Below, piece after piece: positions 17,463-28,972 of a stretch of DNA of 64,000 nucleotides (positions are counted from its first letter, which is position 1; the number at the start of each line of letters is the position of its first letter). The notes below the pieces were generated by a model. That model was not told the DNA's origin, did no database searches, and saw only the letters and a program-made list of their open reading frames with translations. The DNA is from Sulfitobacter albidus. Its GTDB lineage: Bacteria > Pseudomonadota > Alphaproteobacteria > Rhodobacterales > Rhodobacteraceae. The position numbers and the translations under genes were made by a program. The stretch spans positions 1,236,501-1,300,500 of the forward strand of contig NZ_CP073581.1 in NCBI RefSeq assembly GCF_018200035.1, read 5' to 3'.

Positions 17463-18037
17463 AGGAACTTGATCGCGTAAAAGCCGCCGATCAGCAGGGC
17501 GACGGCGAGGGTGAACATCAGCGGCAGGCGACGTTCGATGAAATCGCGTACCGGGGCGCCGAATTTCCACAAAAGGCCCGCCACAAGGAAAAACCGCAGC
17601 CCGCGCGCGAGGATCGAGGTGGCGATGAAAACGCCCATCGGCATCGCCGTCCAGCCTGACATGATCGTGATAACCTTATAGGGAAAAGGTGTAACCCCCG
17701 CCGTGAGGATCGCCCAGAAGCCCATATTGTTGAACCGTTCGGCGAATTCGGCCATGGCGTCACCCTTGCCCAGGGCGGTCAGGATCGGCTCGCCCAGGGT
17801 TTCGAACGCAAGCGCGCCTATGGCGTATCCCAACAGCCCGCCCAAGACCGAGGCCAGCAGCGCCACGCCCGCGATGACAAAGGCGCGGCTGGGGCGGGCA
17901 AGGATCATCGGGATCATAATGACGTCCGGCGGGATCGGAAAGACCGAGCTTTCGATGAAGGCGACAATGGCCAGCACCCACATCGCATGGCGATGCTCTG
18001 CCAGGTGGATCGTCCAGTCGTAGAGGCGTTGGATCAT
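17459..18037 (-). CDS. DedA/YqaA-like membrane protein
   Basis: A 192-residue inner-membrane protein of the DedA/SNARE-associated (YqaA, COG1238) type. Hallmarks are an N-terminal AFIESSVFPIPPDVIMIPMI (proline-rich re-entrant segment) and GWTAMPMGVFIATSILARGLRFF in the second half, with further hydrophobic helices. DedA relatives flip or transport lipids and help maintain the proton gradient; the role here is inferred. Start chosen for GGAG eight bases upstream. It is coupled to dsbB by an ATGA overlap, and both act in the membrane. Confidence 0.82.
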   Translation of the reverse strand: MIQRLYDWTIHLAEHRHAMWVLAIVAFIESSVFPIPPDVIMIPMILARPSRAFVIAGVALLASVLGGLLGYAIGALAFETLGEPILTALGKGDAMAEFAERFNNMGFWAILTAGVTPFPYKVITIMSGWTAMPMGVFIATSILARGLRFFLVAGLLWKFGAPVRDFIERRLPLMFTLAVALLIGGFYAIKFL

Positions 18038-18147
18038 CTTATCGCTCCGCTGTCGCTGTGTGGTCTGACCACGCAGCGCGGCGTGCGTCAAGGGCGGGGT
18101 TTTCCGCTTGCCCCGGTAAAGCGGATTGCGCTATTGCGGGCGCAGAG

Positions 18148-18231
18148 GCCCAAGTGGCGGAATGGTAGACGCAGGGGATTCAAAATCCCCCGCCGCGAGG
18201 CGTGCCGGTTCGAGTCCGGCCTTGGGTACCA
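18148..18231 (+). tRNA. tRNA-Leu, anticodon CAA
   Basis: A class II tRNA with a seven-base acceptor stem (GCCCAAG / CTTGGGT, closing on a G-U pair), D-loop GGAATGGTAGAC, anticodon loop TTCAAAA giving CAA (reads UUG), a long variable arm (CGCCGCGAGGCG) and the T-loop GGTTCGAGTCC. The terminal CCA is encoded. No second tRNA follows. Confidence 0.95.
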
Positions 18232-19188
18232 CGGCCTTTGCGGGATGCGCGCGCGGTGCGGGCCCCGCCAAAAACCTCATGATCCCCGAACAGTATAGGC
18301 GGTGTGGCGGCCTGATTGATGTATTTGCGTGTGCTCTGATGCTCATGTCCTACGGCGTCAGACGGGTGGTTGACGGGTGCCGACAAGGGATCATTGATTC
18401 GACAACGATTGTGGCAGGCGGTGTCGATCCGCGTGGCCAAATCCGCCCGATGGGAGGCATTGGTGCTGTTTCGCGAACACTGCCATGATTTAGACGCACG
18501 GGGGTCTTGGCGGGGTGGGGCCACCGTGGAGCGGTGTCATTGTTCACATGGTGGAAACAGTCAGCCGCGTTTTCGGGGCGCCCGCGGCTGCCCTGATCTG
18601 CGCAAACCCCATGCTGAGCGGGGTCAAACTGGAATTTCCTTGATTTCTCTTTTGGAAACAATGGCGCGCCGCGGGGCGTGTCCGGGGCGCCTGCGTTAAC
18701 CATGCTTGTCCTGAGTGCCCCATTCATGGACATTTTTCAAACTTTTTTCCCTTTGTCGCCCGACGGCGCTTCGCTATCTATGGTGCATGCCCAACTGGGG
18801 GCGAAGAGTCTGGTCTCGGGGGCGGCCGCACATGTGCCATGTCGAAAGACGTGGAGGACGTGCAGGTGCCGCTAGTTTGCGACCGCTGCATGATGTGCCG
18901 TGACGCTATCGCGTCGCGGGCAGAAGTTCGTCGCACGGATGTGTGGCGTGCGGGCTGCCGTGCCTTCCTCCCTCTTTTGCCGCTGACAGATGCGCGTGCC
19001 GTGTCGGGACCGGGTCCTTGCCACTTCACGGGGTGAAACGAAACGACGGAGACGATGATGAAAACGTCCATGACTGCACGACCAAGGCCAACGGCGCCCC
19101 ACCGGGCGATCGCGTTCCCGTCCTTTTGCACCCACACACAGATGACAGATGCCCGCGCGCCCCGCGCCGCCGCTCAGGAGACTTCGAC
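18232..19188. other. 957-base region with no clear gene, upstream of the giant RTX gene
   Basis: No open frame here looks like a protein by composition, start site or family. The first part after the tRNA has no strong hairpin followed by T. The last 135 bases hold one short candidate ORF that overlaps the RTX start. A CxxC-containing frame near 18839 has no ribosome binding site. The length suggests a regulated leader or promoter region for the RTX gene, but no specific site can be named. Confidence 0.6.
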
Positions 19189-19192
19189 ATGA
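19055..19192 (+). CDS. Candidate upstream ORF overlapping the RTX start
   Basis: Forty-five codons beginning with two adjacent ATG and ending TGA inside the ATGA overlap with the RTX start codon. GGAG lies just upstream. The peptide ([12 protein letters not shown]...) is basic, proline- and threonine-rich and matches no family I know. It could be a leader peptide that couples translation to the giant gene, or chance. Confidence 0.25.
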   Translation: MMKTSMTARPRPTAPHRAIAFPSFCTHTQMTDARAPRAAAQETST

Positions 19193-22100
19193 TCAGAACC
19201 ATCGATTTCAACGCCCTTACGCAGGGCGAAACCGTGACCAACCAATTCGAAGCCGAAGGTGTGGTGATCTCTGCCGTGGCCAATGGCACGGGCCGCAATC
19301 AGGCGCTGATCTTTGACAGCGCCAACCCGACGGCGGCAGATCCCGATCTGGGTACCACAACACAGGAAAACATCCTGATCATCTCGGAGGATGGATCGAC
19401 GGACGTTCCGAACGACAATGCGTCGGGCGGCACGTTCGTATTTGACTTCACCGGCCTCTCGACCGTGAAATCGCTCTCCTTCATCGATCTGGAAGAGCCC
19501 GCACGGCTGTTTTTCTACGACGCGCAGGGCAACGTCATCAGCGAGCAGTTCGTGCCCGCGGACGGTGGCGACAATCAGGTCAGCGTCGTGCAGCTGTTCG
19601 TCGAGGGTGTCGACCGTTTCGAAGTCGTGCTGAGCGGCTCCGGCGCCGTCGATGATCTGATCTTTGACGACATGCAGCCCGAAGAGCCGCCTGTCGCCGA
19701 AGGTGACGGCATCGTGTCGGGCGACGACACCGGCAACACCATTGATCTGGCCTACGTTGGCGATCCCGAAGGGGACCGGATCGACGCGGGCGACGCGCTG
19801 ATTGCGGGCGAGGCGCCCGATGATGATATCGTCGACGCGCGCGGCGGGGATGACAACATCTCTTCGTTCGAGGGCGACGACGACGTATACGCCGGTGCCG
19901 GTGACGATACCGTTGCGGGTGGGAACGGCAACGATCTGATCTTTGGGGACCGCACGCTTGCCGATGGCGCGGATGCGGGCGAGGCCACGCGCGAAAGCTT
20001 TAACTGGAGCGAGCTGGGCGCCGCCGATGGCGCAGCCGTGTCGTCGTTCACGCAGGATACCGGTACGACCAACGTCACCTTCACCAACGTCGGCTCGACC
20101 CCGAAAACCAGCGTCACCTACAGCACCGACGCGCAGAACACCGACAACATCGACGGGGCGGGCGAAGCCGTCAGCGCGACGAGCTCGCTGGAAAGCGAAA
20201 CCCGCGCCGAAGGGCAGGGCAGCACATTCGAGCTGGCTTTTGACGCCCCCGTGAGCAACGTCGATTTCAACATCAACGACATCGATGGCGACAGCAATGT
20301 GCGCATCACCGCTTTCGATGCCGAGGGCAACCCCGTCGTGGTCACCCTCAACGGCGGCTCCGGCCTTACGCTCAGCGATACCGACGCCGTGCCTGGCGCC
20401 GATACCGCCAACAGCGATGGCAATTACGCCGACGATACCAATCCCGTCTACAGCCTGAATGTGGATATCGCGGGCCCCGTTTCGCGCATCGTGATCGAGC
20501 ACACGCAGGACGGACCAAACGGCACCAACGTCAACATCTCCGACGTGTTCTTTACCGCCGGTGGCGGTGTGATGGTGCCCGGTGGCAATGACGTGCTGAT
20601 GGGCGAAGCCGGCGACGACACGATCTTTGGCGAAGGCGGTGATGACGTCATCACCGGTGGTGTGGGCGCGGACAGCCTGTCGGGCGGCGACGACGCCGAC
20701 CTCTTCATCGGCGGCAACGCCGGCGATGTGGTCGACGGTGGCACCGGCGGCGACGACAACGACACGCTGGATCTGAGCGACAGCGGCCCGCTGCGTCTGG
20801 TCGAGGAAACCGTGGACGCGGATGGCGATTCCACCTCCGGCACGATCGAGTTCCTCAACGGGGACGGCACCAGCGGCGGTTTCATGACCTTTGCCGAAAT
20901 CGAAACGCTGATCCTGCCGCCCGCCGGCAATCAGCCGCCCCTTGCCGTGGACGATACGCTGACCATCGACGAAGACACCACCGGCAGCCTCAACGTGCTG
21001 GCCAACGACAGCGATCCGGATCTTGATCCGCTGACCGTCACGGCAGCCTCCAGCCCCAATGGCGAAGTCACGTTCACGCCCGATGGCACCGTGACCTTCA
21101 CGCCCGCGCCCGATTTCAACGGGCCTGCCGTGATCAACTACACCATCAGCGATGGCAATGGCGGCTTTGACGATGCGGTTGTCAATGTGACCGTGAACCC
21201 GGTCAATGATGCGCCGATCGCCGTGGACGACAATGAGGACGCGGTCGAAGATGAGGCAATCATCATCGACGTGCTCGGCAACGACAGCGATCCCGACGGC
21301 GACGCGATCCGCGTGACAGAGGCGACATCGCCCAACGGCGACGTGGTGATCAACGGTGACGGCACGCTGAGCTTTACCCCGGCGCCGAATTTCACCGGCG
21401 ACACGGTCATTGACTACACAATCACGGACGATAATGGCGGCTTTGACACCGCGCAGGTCAACCTGTTCGTCGATCCGCGTCAGGATCCCCCCGTGGCCGA
21501 GGACGATACCGCGACGACGGACGAGGATACGACCGTCGTAATCCCCGTGCTGGCCAATGACAGCGATCCCGATGGCGATGCGATCCGCGTGACAGAGGCG
21601 ACATCGCCCAACGGTGACGTGGTGATCAACGGCGACGGCACGCTGAGCTTTACCCCGGCGCCTGACTTCTCCGGCGACGCGGTGATCAACTACACGATCA
21701 CCGACGACAATGGCGGTTTTGACGACGCGGTCGTGACCGTGACCGTCGGTGCGGTGAACGATCCGCCCGTGGCGACCGATGACACGGCGACGACGGATGA
21801 GGATACGACCGTCGTGATCCCGGTGCTGGCCAATGATACGGACCCGGATGCAGATCCGCTGACGGTGACGGAAGCGACGTCGGACTTTGGCGATGTGGTC
21901 ATCAACGACGATGGCACGCTGAGCTTCACGCCCAACCCGGATTTCTTCGGCGAGGCGGTGATCAACTACACCATCACCGACGGCAATGGCGGCTTTGACG
22001 ACGCGGTCGTGACCGTGACGGTCAACGACGTGGACGACGCCCTGGCGCCCGTCGCCAACGACGACAGCGACACGACGCCCGAGGACACCCCGGTCACCAT

Positions 22101-25100
22101 CGACGTGCTGGGCAACGACACCGATCCGAACGGCGATCCGCTGACCGTGACCGAGGCCACCAGCCCCAACGGCGACGTGGTGATCAACGACGACGGCACG
22201 CTGACCTTCACCCCCGCGCCCGATTTCAACGGCCCGGCGGAGATCGCCTATACCATCACCGACGGCAACGGCGGCTTTGACGACGCGGTCGTGACCGTGG
22301 ATGTGACGCCGGTGCAGGATCCCCCCGTTGCGGTGGACGATTCTGCCAGCACCGACGAGGATACCGCCGTCACGATCCCCGTGCTGGCCAACGACAGCGA
22401 TCCCGATGGCGATCCGCTGGAGGTGACCGAGGCGACCTCGCCAGACGGCGATGTGGTGATCAACGATGACGGCACGCTGACCTTTACGCCCGCACCGGAC
22501 TTCACCGGCGACGCGGTGATCGACTACACGATCACCGATGGCAACGGTGGCTTTGACACCGCGCAGGTGACTGTGTCGGTGGGCGAGGTGTCCGACGCGC
22601 CCGTGGCCGTGGATGACACCGCCGAGACGGATGAGGACACGCCCGTCACGATCCCCGTGCTGGCCAACGACAGCGATCCCGACGGCGATCCGCTGACCGT
22701 GACCGAGGCGACAAGCCCCGACGGCACCGTCACCATCAACGACGATGGCACGCTCGAGTTCACGCCCAACCCCGATTTCAACGGGCCGACCACGATCAGC
22801 TACACCATCACCGACGGCAACGGCGGTGAGGACACGGCAACCGTCGATGTCACGGTGAACCCGGTCAACGATCCGCCGGTGGCCGAGGACGACGTGGCCG
22901 AGACCGACGAAGGCACGCCCGTGATCATTCCGGTGCTGGCCAACGACAGCGATCCCGAGGGCGATCCGCTTGAGGTGATCGCGGCGTCGAGCCCCGATGG
23001 CGAGGTGGTCATCAACGACGATGGCACGCTGACCTTTACGCCGGACGATGATTTCACCGGCGAGGCGACCATCAACTACACGATCACCGACGGCAACGGC
23101 GGCACCGATCCGGCCATCGTCACGGTCACCGTGAACGACGTGAACGATCCGCCCGTGGCGACCGATGACACGGCGACGACGGATGAGGATACGACCGTCG
23201 TGATCCCGGTGCTGGCCAATGATACGGACCCGGATGCGGATCCGCTGACGGTGACGGAAGCGACGTCGGACTTTGGCGATGTGGTCATCAACGACGATGG
23301 CACGCTGAGCTTCACGCCCAACCCGGATTTCTTCGGCGAGGCGGTGATCAACTACACCATCACCGACGGCAATGGCGGATTTGACGACGCGGTCGTGACC
23401 GTGACGGTCAACGACGTGGACGACGCCCTGGCGCCCGTCGCCAACGACGACAGCGACACGACGCCCGAGGACACCCCTGTCACCATCGACGTGCTGGGCA
23501 ACGACACGGATCCCAATGGCGATCCGCTGACCGTGACCGAGGCCACCAGCCCCAACGGCGACGTGGTAATCAACGACGACGGCACGCTGACCTTCACGCC
23601 CGCGCCCGACTTCAACGGCCCGGCGGAGATCGCCTATACCATCACCGACGGCAATGGCGGCTTTGACGACGCGGTCGTGACCGTGGATGTGACGCCGGTG
23701 CAGGATGCGCCGGTGGCCGAGGATGATTGCGTCTCGACCGATCTTGATACGGCGGTGACCATTCCGGTGCTGGCGAACGACAGTGATCCGGACGGTGATC
23801 CGCTGACCGTGACGGCGGCGACGTCGCCCGATGGCGATGTGGTCATCAACGACGATGGCACGATCACCTTCACCCCGACGCCCGGATTTACCGGTGATGC
23901 TGAGATCGCCTATACCATCGACGATGGTCAGGGCGGCACCGATGATGCGGTGGCGAAAGTCTCCGTCGGGGAGGTTTCCGGTGCGCCGGTGGCCGAGGAC
24001 GATACGGCGGAAACGGATGAAGATACGCCCGTTACCATCGACGTACTGGCCAATGACAGCGACCCGGACGGCGATCCGCTGACGGTTGTGGTGGCGACAT
24101 CGCCCAACGGCGACGTGGTTATCAACGACGACGGTACGCTGACCTTCACGCCCGATCCAGATTTCAACGGTGAGGCGATCATCACCTACGACATCATCGA
24201 CGGCAACGGCGGTCGCGACGTGGGCGAAGTGGTTGTGACGGTCAACCCCGTCAACGATGGCCCTGCGGCCGAGGACGACGTGGCGGACACCAACCTCAAC
24301 ACGCCCGTGATCATTCCGGTGCTGGCCAACGATAGCGATCCCGAAGGCGATCCGCTGACAGTGATCGCGGCATCGAGCCCGAACGGTGACGTGGTCATCA
24401 ACGACGACGGCACCGTGACCTTCACGCCCGATCCCGACTTCTTTGGTGATGCGACCATCAACTACACCATCGGGGACGGTAACGGCGGCACCGATCCGGC
24501 CATCGTGACGGTGACCGTGCGGGACGGTATCGTGACGGGCACCGACGACGGAGAGCTCATTGACGAGAACTTCGACGGCGATCCCGAAGGCGATGTGGTT
24601 GACGGTGGCGACGGCTTCCTGCCCGGCGAGGGCCCGGAGGATGACATCATCGAGGCCGGTGGCGGCGATGACACCATCAACGCAGGTCTTGGCGACGACG
24701 ATGTGTCGGGCGGCGACGGAAACGATCTGATCGACGGCGGCCCGGGCGACGACAGCCTGGCGGGCGACGACGGCGATGACACCATCGGCGGCGGCACCGG
24801 CGAAGACACGCTTGAAGGCGGCGCGGGCGACGACAACCTCAACGGTGGCGACGACAACGACAGCCTCGACGGCGGCGACGGTGGCGATGTGCTCAATGGC
24901 GACGCGGGCGACGATACGCTCGACGGCGGCGCGGGCGACGACACGCTTGTCGGCGGAGAGGGTGACGATAGCCTTGTCGGTGGTCCGGGTGAGGATACGC
25001 TCGATGGCGGTGTCGGCGACGACACGCTCGAAGGCGGCGATGACGACGATCTGCTGATCGGCAACGAAGGCAACGACAGCCTCGATGGCGGTGCGGGCGA

Positions 25101-27569
25101 CGACACGCTCGAAGGCGGCCCCGGCGACGATACCGCAACGGGCGGTGCAGGCGACGATGTGGTCAACGGCGGCGAGGGCGACGACAGCCTCGACGGCGGT
25201 GACGGCAACGACACCGTCAACGGCGGACCCGGCGACGACACCGTCAACGGCAACGCGGGTGAGGACAGCCTGATCGGCGGCGACGGCAACGACAGCCTGG
25301 ACGGTGGCGATGACGCCGATACGCTCGAAGGCGGTCTGGACGACGATACGCTTGACGGCGGTGACGGCGATGACCTGCTCAACGGTGAGGAGGGCGACGA
25401 TAGCCTGATCGGCGGCGAGGGCAACGATAGTCTCGACGGTGGTGACGGGGCGGATACGCTCGACGGCGGACCCGGCGACGACGCGGTGCTTGGCGGCGAC
25501 GGTAACGACAGCCTCGATGGCGGGGACGGCAACGACACCGTCAACGGCAACGTGGGCGACGATACGGTCAACGGCGGCATCGGCGACGACAGCCTGCTGG
25601 GCGAAGAGGGCGACGACCTTCTGGACGGTGGCGACGGCGCTGACACAATCGAAGGCGGTGACGGCTCTGACACCGTGATCGGTGGCGCGGGCGACGATGT
25701 CATCGACACCGACAACGGCGATGTGCTGCCCGATCTTGGTGTGCCGGGTGTGTTCGATCCCGATCCGGATCCGGAGAATGATCGCGACAGCGTCGATGGC
25801 GGGGACGGCAACGACACCATCCGCACCGGCGACGATCGTGACACCATCAACGGCGGCACCGGCGAGGATGTCATCAACGCAGGCATCGACGACGATATCG
25901 TCGACGGCGGGGATGACGACGACCGCATCGTTGGTGGCGAGGGTAATGACAGCATCCTTGGCGGCGAAGGGGACGATCTGATCTTTGCCGGTAACGACCC
26001 CGACGAGATCCCCGACGGGCTCGACATTCCCGACGATGGTTCGGGTGTCGGTGGCATCCCGGATCCACGTCCCGACAACGGGCGCGATACCGTGGACGGC
26101 GGCGCCGGAAACGACACCATCTTTGGGGCCGACGACGACGATCTGCTGATCGGCGGCGAGGGCGATGACCTGCTCGACGGTGAAATCGACGATGACACGC
26201 TTCTGGGCGGCGTCGGCGACGACACCCTGATCGGCGGACAGGGCGACGACAGCCTTGAGGGCGGACGGGGCAACGACAGCCTCGAAGGCTCCGAAGGCAA
26301 CGACACCCTGCGTGGCAACCGTGAGGACGACAGTCTGCACGGCGGCGACGGCGACGATATGCTCGACGGGGGCGGCGAAAACGACAGCCTCTCCGGCGAT
26401 GCGGGCGACGATACGCTGCAGGGCGGCACCGGTGACGACACGCTTGACGGTGGGATCGGTGACGACAGCCTCGATGGCGGTGCCGGTGACGATACCGTCG
26501 AAGGCGGTGACGGCGATGACACGATTACGGGCAACACCGGTGCAGACAGCCTGCACGGTGGCGCCGGTAACGACGACATCGATGGCGGCGCGGACGATGA
26601 TCTGCTGAGCGGTGATGCGGGCGACGACACCATTGCGGGCGGTCTGGGCGATGATACGCTCAACGGCGGTGAGGGTGACGATGTCCTGACGGGCGGCTCC
26701 GGCGACGACATCTTCGACGGTGGTGACGGCAACGACACGATGACGGGGGGCGCGGATCGCGACAACTTTGTCAACGTGAATGCCGGCGATATCGTGGACG
26801 GCTCTGAAACGGGGGATGATTTCGACTGTCTCGACCTGACGGGCTCCGCCCCGAAGGTGGCAGCCTGAACATCCTGCCCGATCCGGCGGATCCCGATAAC
26901 CCGGAGAACGGTATCGTTCAGTACTTCAACGCCGACGGCACTGACGCGGGTCAGCTGATCTTCTCGAACATCGAAAAGGTCATCCCCTGCTTCACCCCCG
27001 GCACGCTGATCGCCACCCCAACGGGCGAGCGTCGTGTCGAGGAGCTGGAGGTCGGTGACCGGGTCATCACCCGCGACAACGGCATGCAGGTGATCCGCTG
27101 GGTCGGCAAGCGTGACATGCCGGGCGAAGAACTGGCAGCAAAGGAACACCTGCGCCCCGTTCTGATCCAGCAAGGCGCGCTCGGCAACGGTCTGCCAGAG
27201 CGGGACATGATGGTCTCTCCCCAGCACCGGGTGCTGGTGGCCAACGACAAGACGGCCCTCTACTTTGAGGAGCGTGAAGTCCTGGTCGCCGCAAAACACC
27301 TGACTGACATGGAAGGGATCGACGTGGTGGAGGTGTCGCAGACGACCTACATCCACATCATGTTCGACCGCCACGAGGTGGTTCTGTCCGACGGCACCTG
27401 GACCGAGAGCTTCCAGCCCGGCGACATGTCGCTGGCCGGTGTGGGCGACGCGTCCCGCGAGGAGATCCTAGAGCTCTTCCCGGAACTGGCCACGCAGGAA
27501 GGGATCGATGCCTACGCCTCCGCGCGCAAGTCGCTGAAAAAGCATGAGGCAAAGCTCATCACCAAGTAA
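19189..27569 (+). CDS. Giant RTX protein: cadherin-like repeats, RTX block and C-terminal Hint domain (one frame break)
   Basis: About 2,793 residues after repair of one missing base in the C run at 26849-26852. Order: an N-terminal beta-sandwich (1-165), a short RTX patch (168-258), a second beta domain (265-461), another RTX patch, 13 cadherin-like repeats of about 92 residues (582-1780; each opens like [17 protein letters not shown]), a long block of GGxGxDxLx calcium-binding repeats (1783-2540), and a Hint domain starting at Cys2601 ([24 protein letters not shown]). No Sec signal is present, which fits type I secretion, but no secretion genes are in the window. AGGAG lies eight bases before the chosen ATG. 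It is probably a cell-surface or secreted adhesin-like protein that may cleave itself at the Hint domain; this is inference. Without the repair, translation would stop before the Hint domain. Confidence 0.85.
21754..22320 (+). repeat. Direct duplication, copy 1 (567 bases)
   Basis: This stretch (cadherin-like units 4-5) recurs 1,386 bases downstream. The encoded residues are the same; the roughly ten base differences I can see are all silent, for example GATGCAGATCCG against GATGCGGATCCG. Confidence 0.9.
23140..23706 (+). repeat. Direct duplication, copy 2 (567 bases)
   Basis: Second copy (units 9-10). Similarity ends abruptly at both edges: upstream the sequences diverge before GTGAACGATCC, downstream after GGTGCAGGAT. 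Confidence 0.9.
24534..26820 (+). repeat. RTX nonapeptide-repeat coding block
   Basis: Dozens of 27-base units encode GGxGxDxLx (for example [11 protein letters not shown]), the beta-roll repeat that binds calcium once outside the cell. Two non-repeat inserts rich in Asp and Pro (around 25710-25790 and 25985-26080) interrupt the array. Confidence 0.92.
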
Positions 27570-27576
27570 TCCAATG

Positions 27577-27598
27577 GCCCCGGTTCGCGCCGGGGCCG
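27577..27598 (+). terminator. Hairpin after the giant RTX gene
   Basis: A perfect 8-bp stem (GGCCCCGG / CCGGGGCC) with loop TTCGCG begins eight bases after the stop. No T run follows, so it may act with the second hairpin further on. Confidence 0.5.
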
Positions 27599-27646
27599 TT
27601 GCACGACATATGCAGCACGGCCCGGGATCACTGCCCGGGCACCCTT

Positions 27647-27683
27647 AAGGGGGCGGCGGGCCACGGGCGCGTCGCCCCTTTTT
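27647..27683 (+). terminator. Candidate second terminator between the two RTX-Hint genes
   Basis: AAGGGGGCG pairs imperfectly across a loop with CGCCCC and is followed by TTTTT at 27679-27683. The stem is less clean than the first hairpin, but it has the T run. If active, the two RTX-Hint genes are separate transcription units. Confidence 0.45.
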
Positions 27684-27871
27684 CAATTGTGGCGCGATTG
27701 TCCACCACCGCGCGTCAATTCCTTGCAGACCCCGCGCATGTTTCCAATACACTGTAAAATATGGTTAAAATGCAGCGTTCATTAGGCGAAACGCTGCCGA
27801 CGCGGTATCACTGTCCCGGGGATGTGACGAGTCGATGCGCCGATTTTGGCGCCGATCAAGGGGATTGGGAC

Positions 27872-28972
27872 ATGGCTGATATTACTGGAACGCCCGGCGC
27901 GGATTCACTGCCCGGTACGGACGAGGACGACCGCATCACCGGTCTGGACGGCAATGACACGCTGAGCGGTGGGGCGGGCAACGATCTGCTCGACGGTGGG
28001 CCGGGGGCGGATCTGTATTTTGGCGGTGCGGGCAACGACACTCTGATCGGCAGCGCCGAGACGGATGATTTCTTTGGCGGGGACGGCGACGACGTGCTGA
28101 TCGGCAACGGCGGTGGCGATCTGTTCAACGGCGGCGCGGGTGCCGACACCATGACCGGGGGCGACGGGCGCGACATCTTCTACAACGTCACGGCGGGCGA
28201 TGTGATTGACGGCGGCGAAGGCGGCGAGGATTTCGACCGTATCAACGCCGAAAGCGCGATCCCTTCCGGCGGCAGCCTGCGCGTCGATCGTGACCCCGAC
28301 AACATCGAGAACGGAACGATCCGCCTGTTTGATGCCGATGGCAACGCCGCAGGGCAGATTGATTTCAAGAACATCGAAAAGGTCGTGCCGTGTTTCACGC
28401 CCGGTACCATGATCGCCACACCGCGCGGGCAGGTCGCGGTCGAGAACTTGCAGGTCGGGGACCGGGTCATCACCCGTGACAACGGGTTGCAGGCGATCCG
28501 CTGGATTGGTCGGCGCGATCTGAGCGCGCGCGATTTTCTTGACGCGCCGCACCTGGCGCCCGTCCGTATCGGCAAGGGCGCGCTTGGCAATGATCTGCCC
28601 GAACGTGCGCTGATGGTCTCGCCCAATCACCGGATGCTGGTGGCCAATGACAAGACCGCGCTTTACTTTGAGGAGCGCGAGGTGCTCGTGGCCGCAAAAC
28701 ACCTGACCGGCGTGCCGGGGATCGACATCGTGGAGGCGGTCGATACGGCCTATATCCACCTGATGTTCGACCAGCACGAGGTTATCCTGTCGGACGGCTG
28801 CTGGAGCGAGAGCTTCCAGCCCGGTCTGCAATCGCTCGCCGGGGTGGGGAACGCGCAGCGGCTTGAATTACTGGAGCTTTTCCCCGAACTCGCCACCCAT
28901 GAGGGTGTGGCCCGCTACGCCCCCGCGCGCACGGTGGCCAAGGCGCATGAGGCGGCGCTGGTGCTCAGGTAG
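27872..28972 (+). CDS. Compact RTX-Hint protein, paralogue of the giant neighbour
   Basis: A 366-residue protein with about seven RTX repeats ([12 protein letters not shown] through [10 protein letters not shown], residues 3-110), a linker, and a Hint domain beginning at Cys174 ([21 protein letters not shown]), with the block-B-like SPNHRMLVA and the same C-terminal [17 protein letters not shown]. By eye the Hint half is roughly two-thirds identical to that of the giant protein, and long segments such as [20 protein letters not shown] are the same. No Sec signal, so type I secretion is likely. The ATG is preceded by AAGGGG. It is intact and so serves as the template that supports repair of the giant gene. 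Confidence 0.85.
   Translation: MADITGTPGADSLPGTDEDDRITGLDGNDTLSGGAGNDLLDGGPGADLYFGGAGNDTLIGSAETDDFFGGDGDDVLIGNGGGDLFNGGAGADTMTGGDGRDIFYNVTAGDVIDGGEGGEDFDRINAESAIPSGGSLRVDRDPDNIENGTIRLFDADGNAAGQIDFKNIEKVVPCFTPGTMIATPRGQVAVENLQVGDRVITRDNGLQAIRWIGRRDLSARDFLDAPHLAPVRIGKGALGNDLPERALMVSPNHRMLVANDKTALYFEEREVLVAAKHLTGVPGIDIVEAVDTAYIHLMFDQHEVILSDGCWSESFQPGLQSLAGVGNAQRLELLELFPELATHEGVARYAPARTVAKAHEAALVLR

Larger units (their letters stand above)
20932..24530 (+). repeat. Array of 13 cadherin-like (VCBS/Big-type) coding repeats
   Basis: Thirteen tandem units of 273-280 bases encode domains of about 92 residues, each with an AVDD/AEDD opening, [28 protein letters not shown] and a closing [10 protein letters not shown]. 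Units differ from each other except for a recent copy of units 4-5 as units 9-10. Confidence 0.9.

Noticed and set aside
18148-18300. tRNA-Leu as an integration site for a genomic island carrying the RTX genes
   Set aside because: No repeat of the tRNA 3' end is visible downstream in the window and no integrase gene lies beside it; the XerD gene is the housekeeping type.
18839-19036. A 65-codon frame with CxxC motifs
   Set aside because: No ribosome binding site, and no resemblance to a zinc-ribbon family beyond two cysteine pairs.
19174-26556. A very long open frame (about 2,460 codons) on the minus strand opposite the giant RTX gene
   Set aside because: It mirrors the repeat code of the sense gene: GAC/GGC/ACG-rich codons leave no stop in this antisense frame. 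No ribosome binding site or family resemblance.
24534-26820. Regular short repeats that could be taken for a CRISPR array
   Set aside because: The repeats are 27-base coding units in frame with no unique spacers and no cas genes; they encode RTX nonapeptides.
24462-27374. A 970-codon minus-strand frame rich in serine and proline
   Set aside because: Antisense shadow of the RTX repeats; low-complexity product with no domain.
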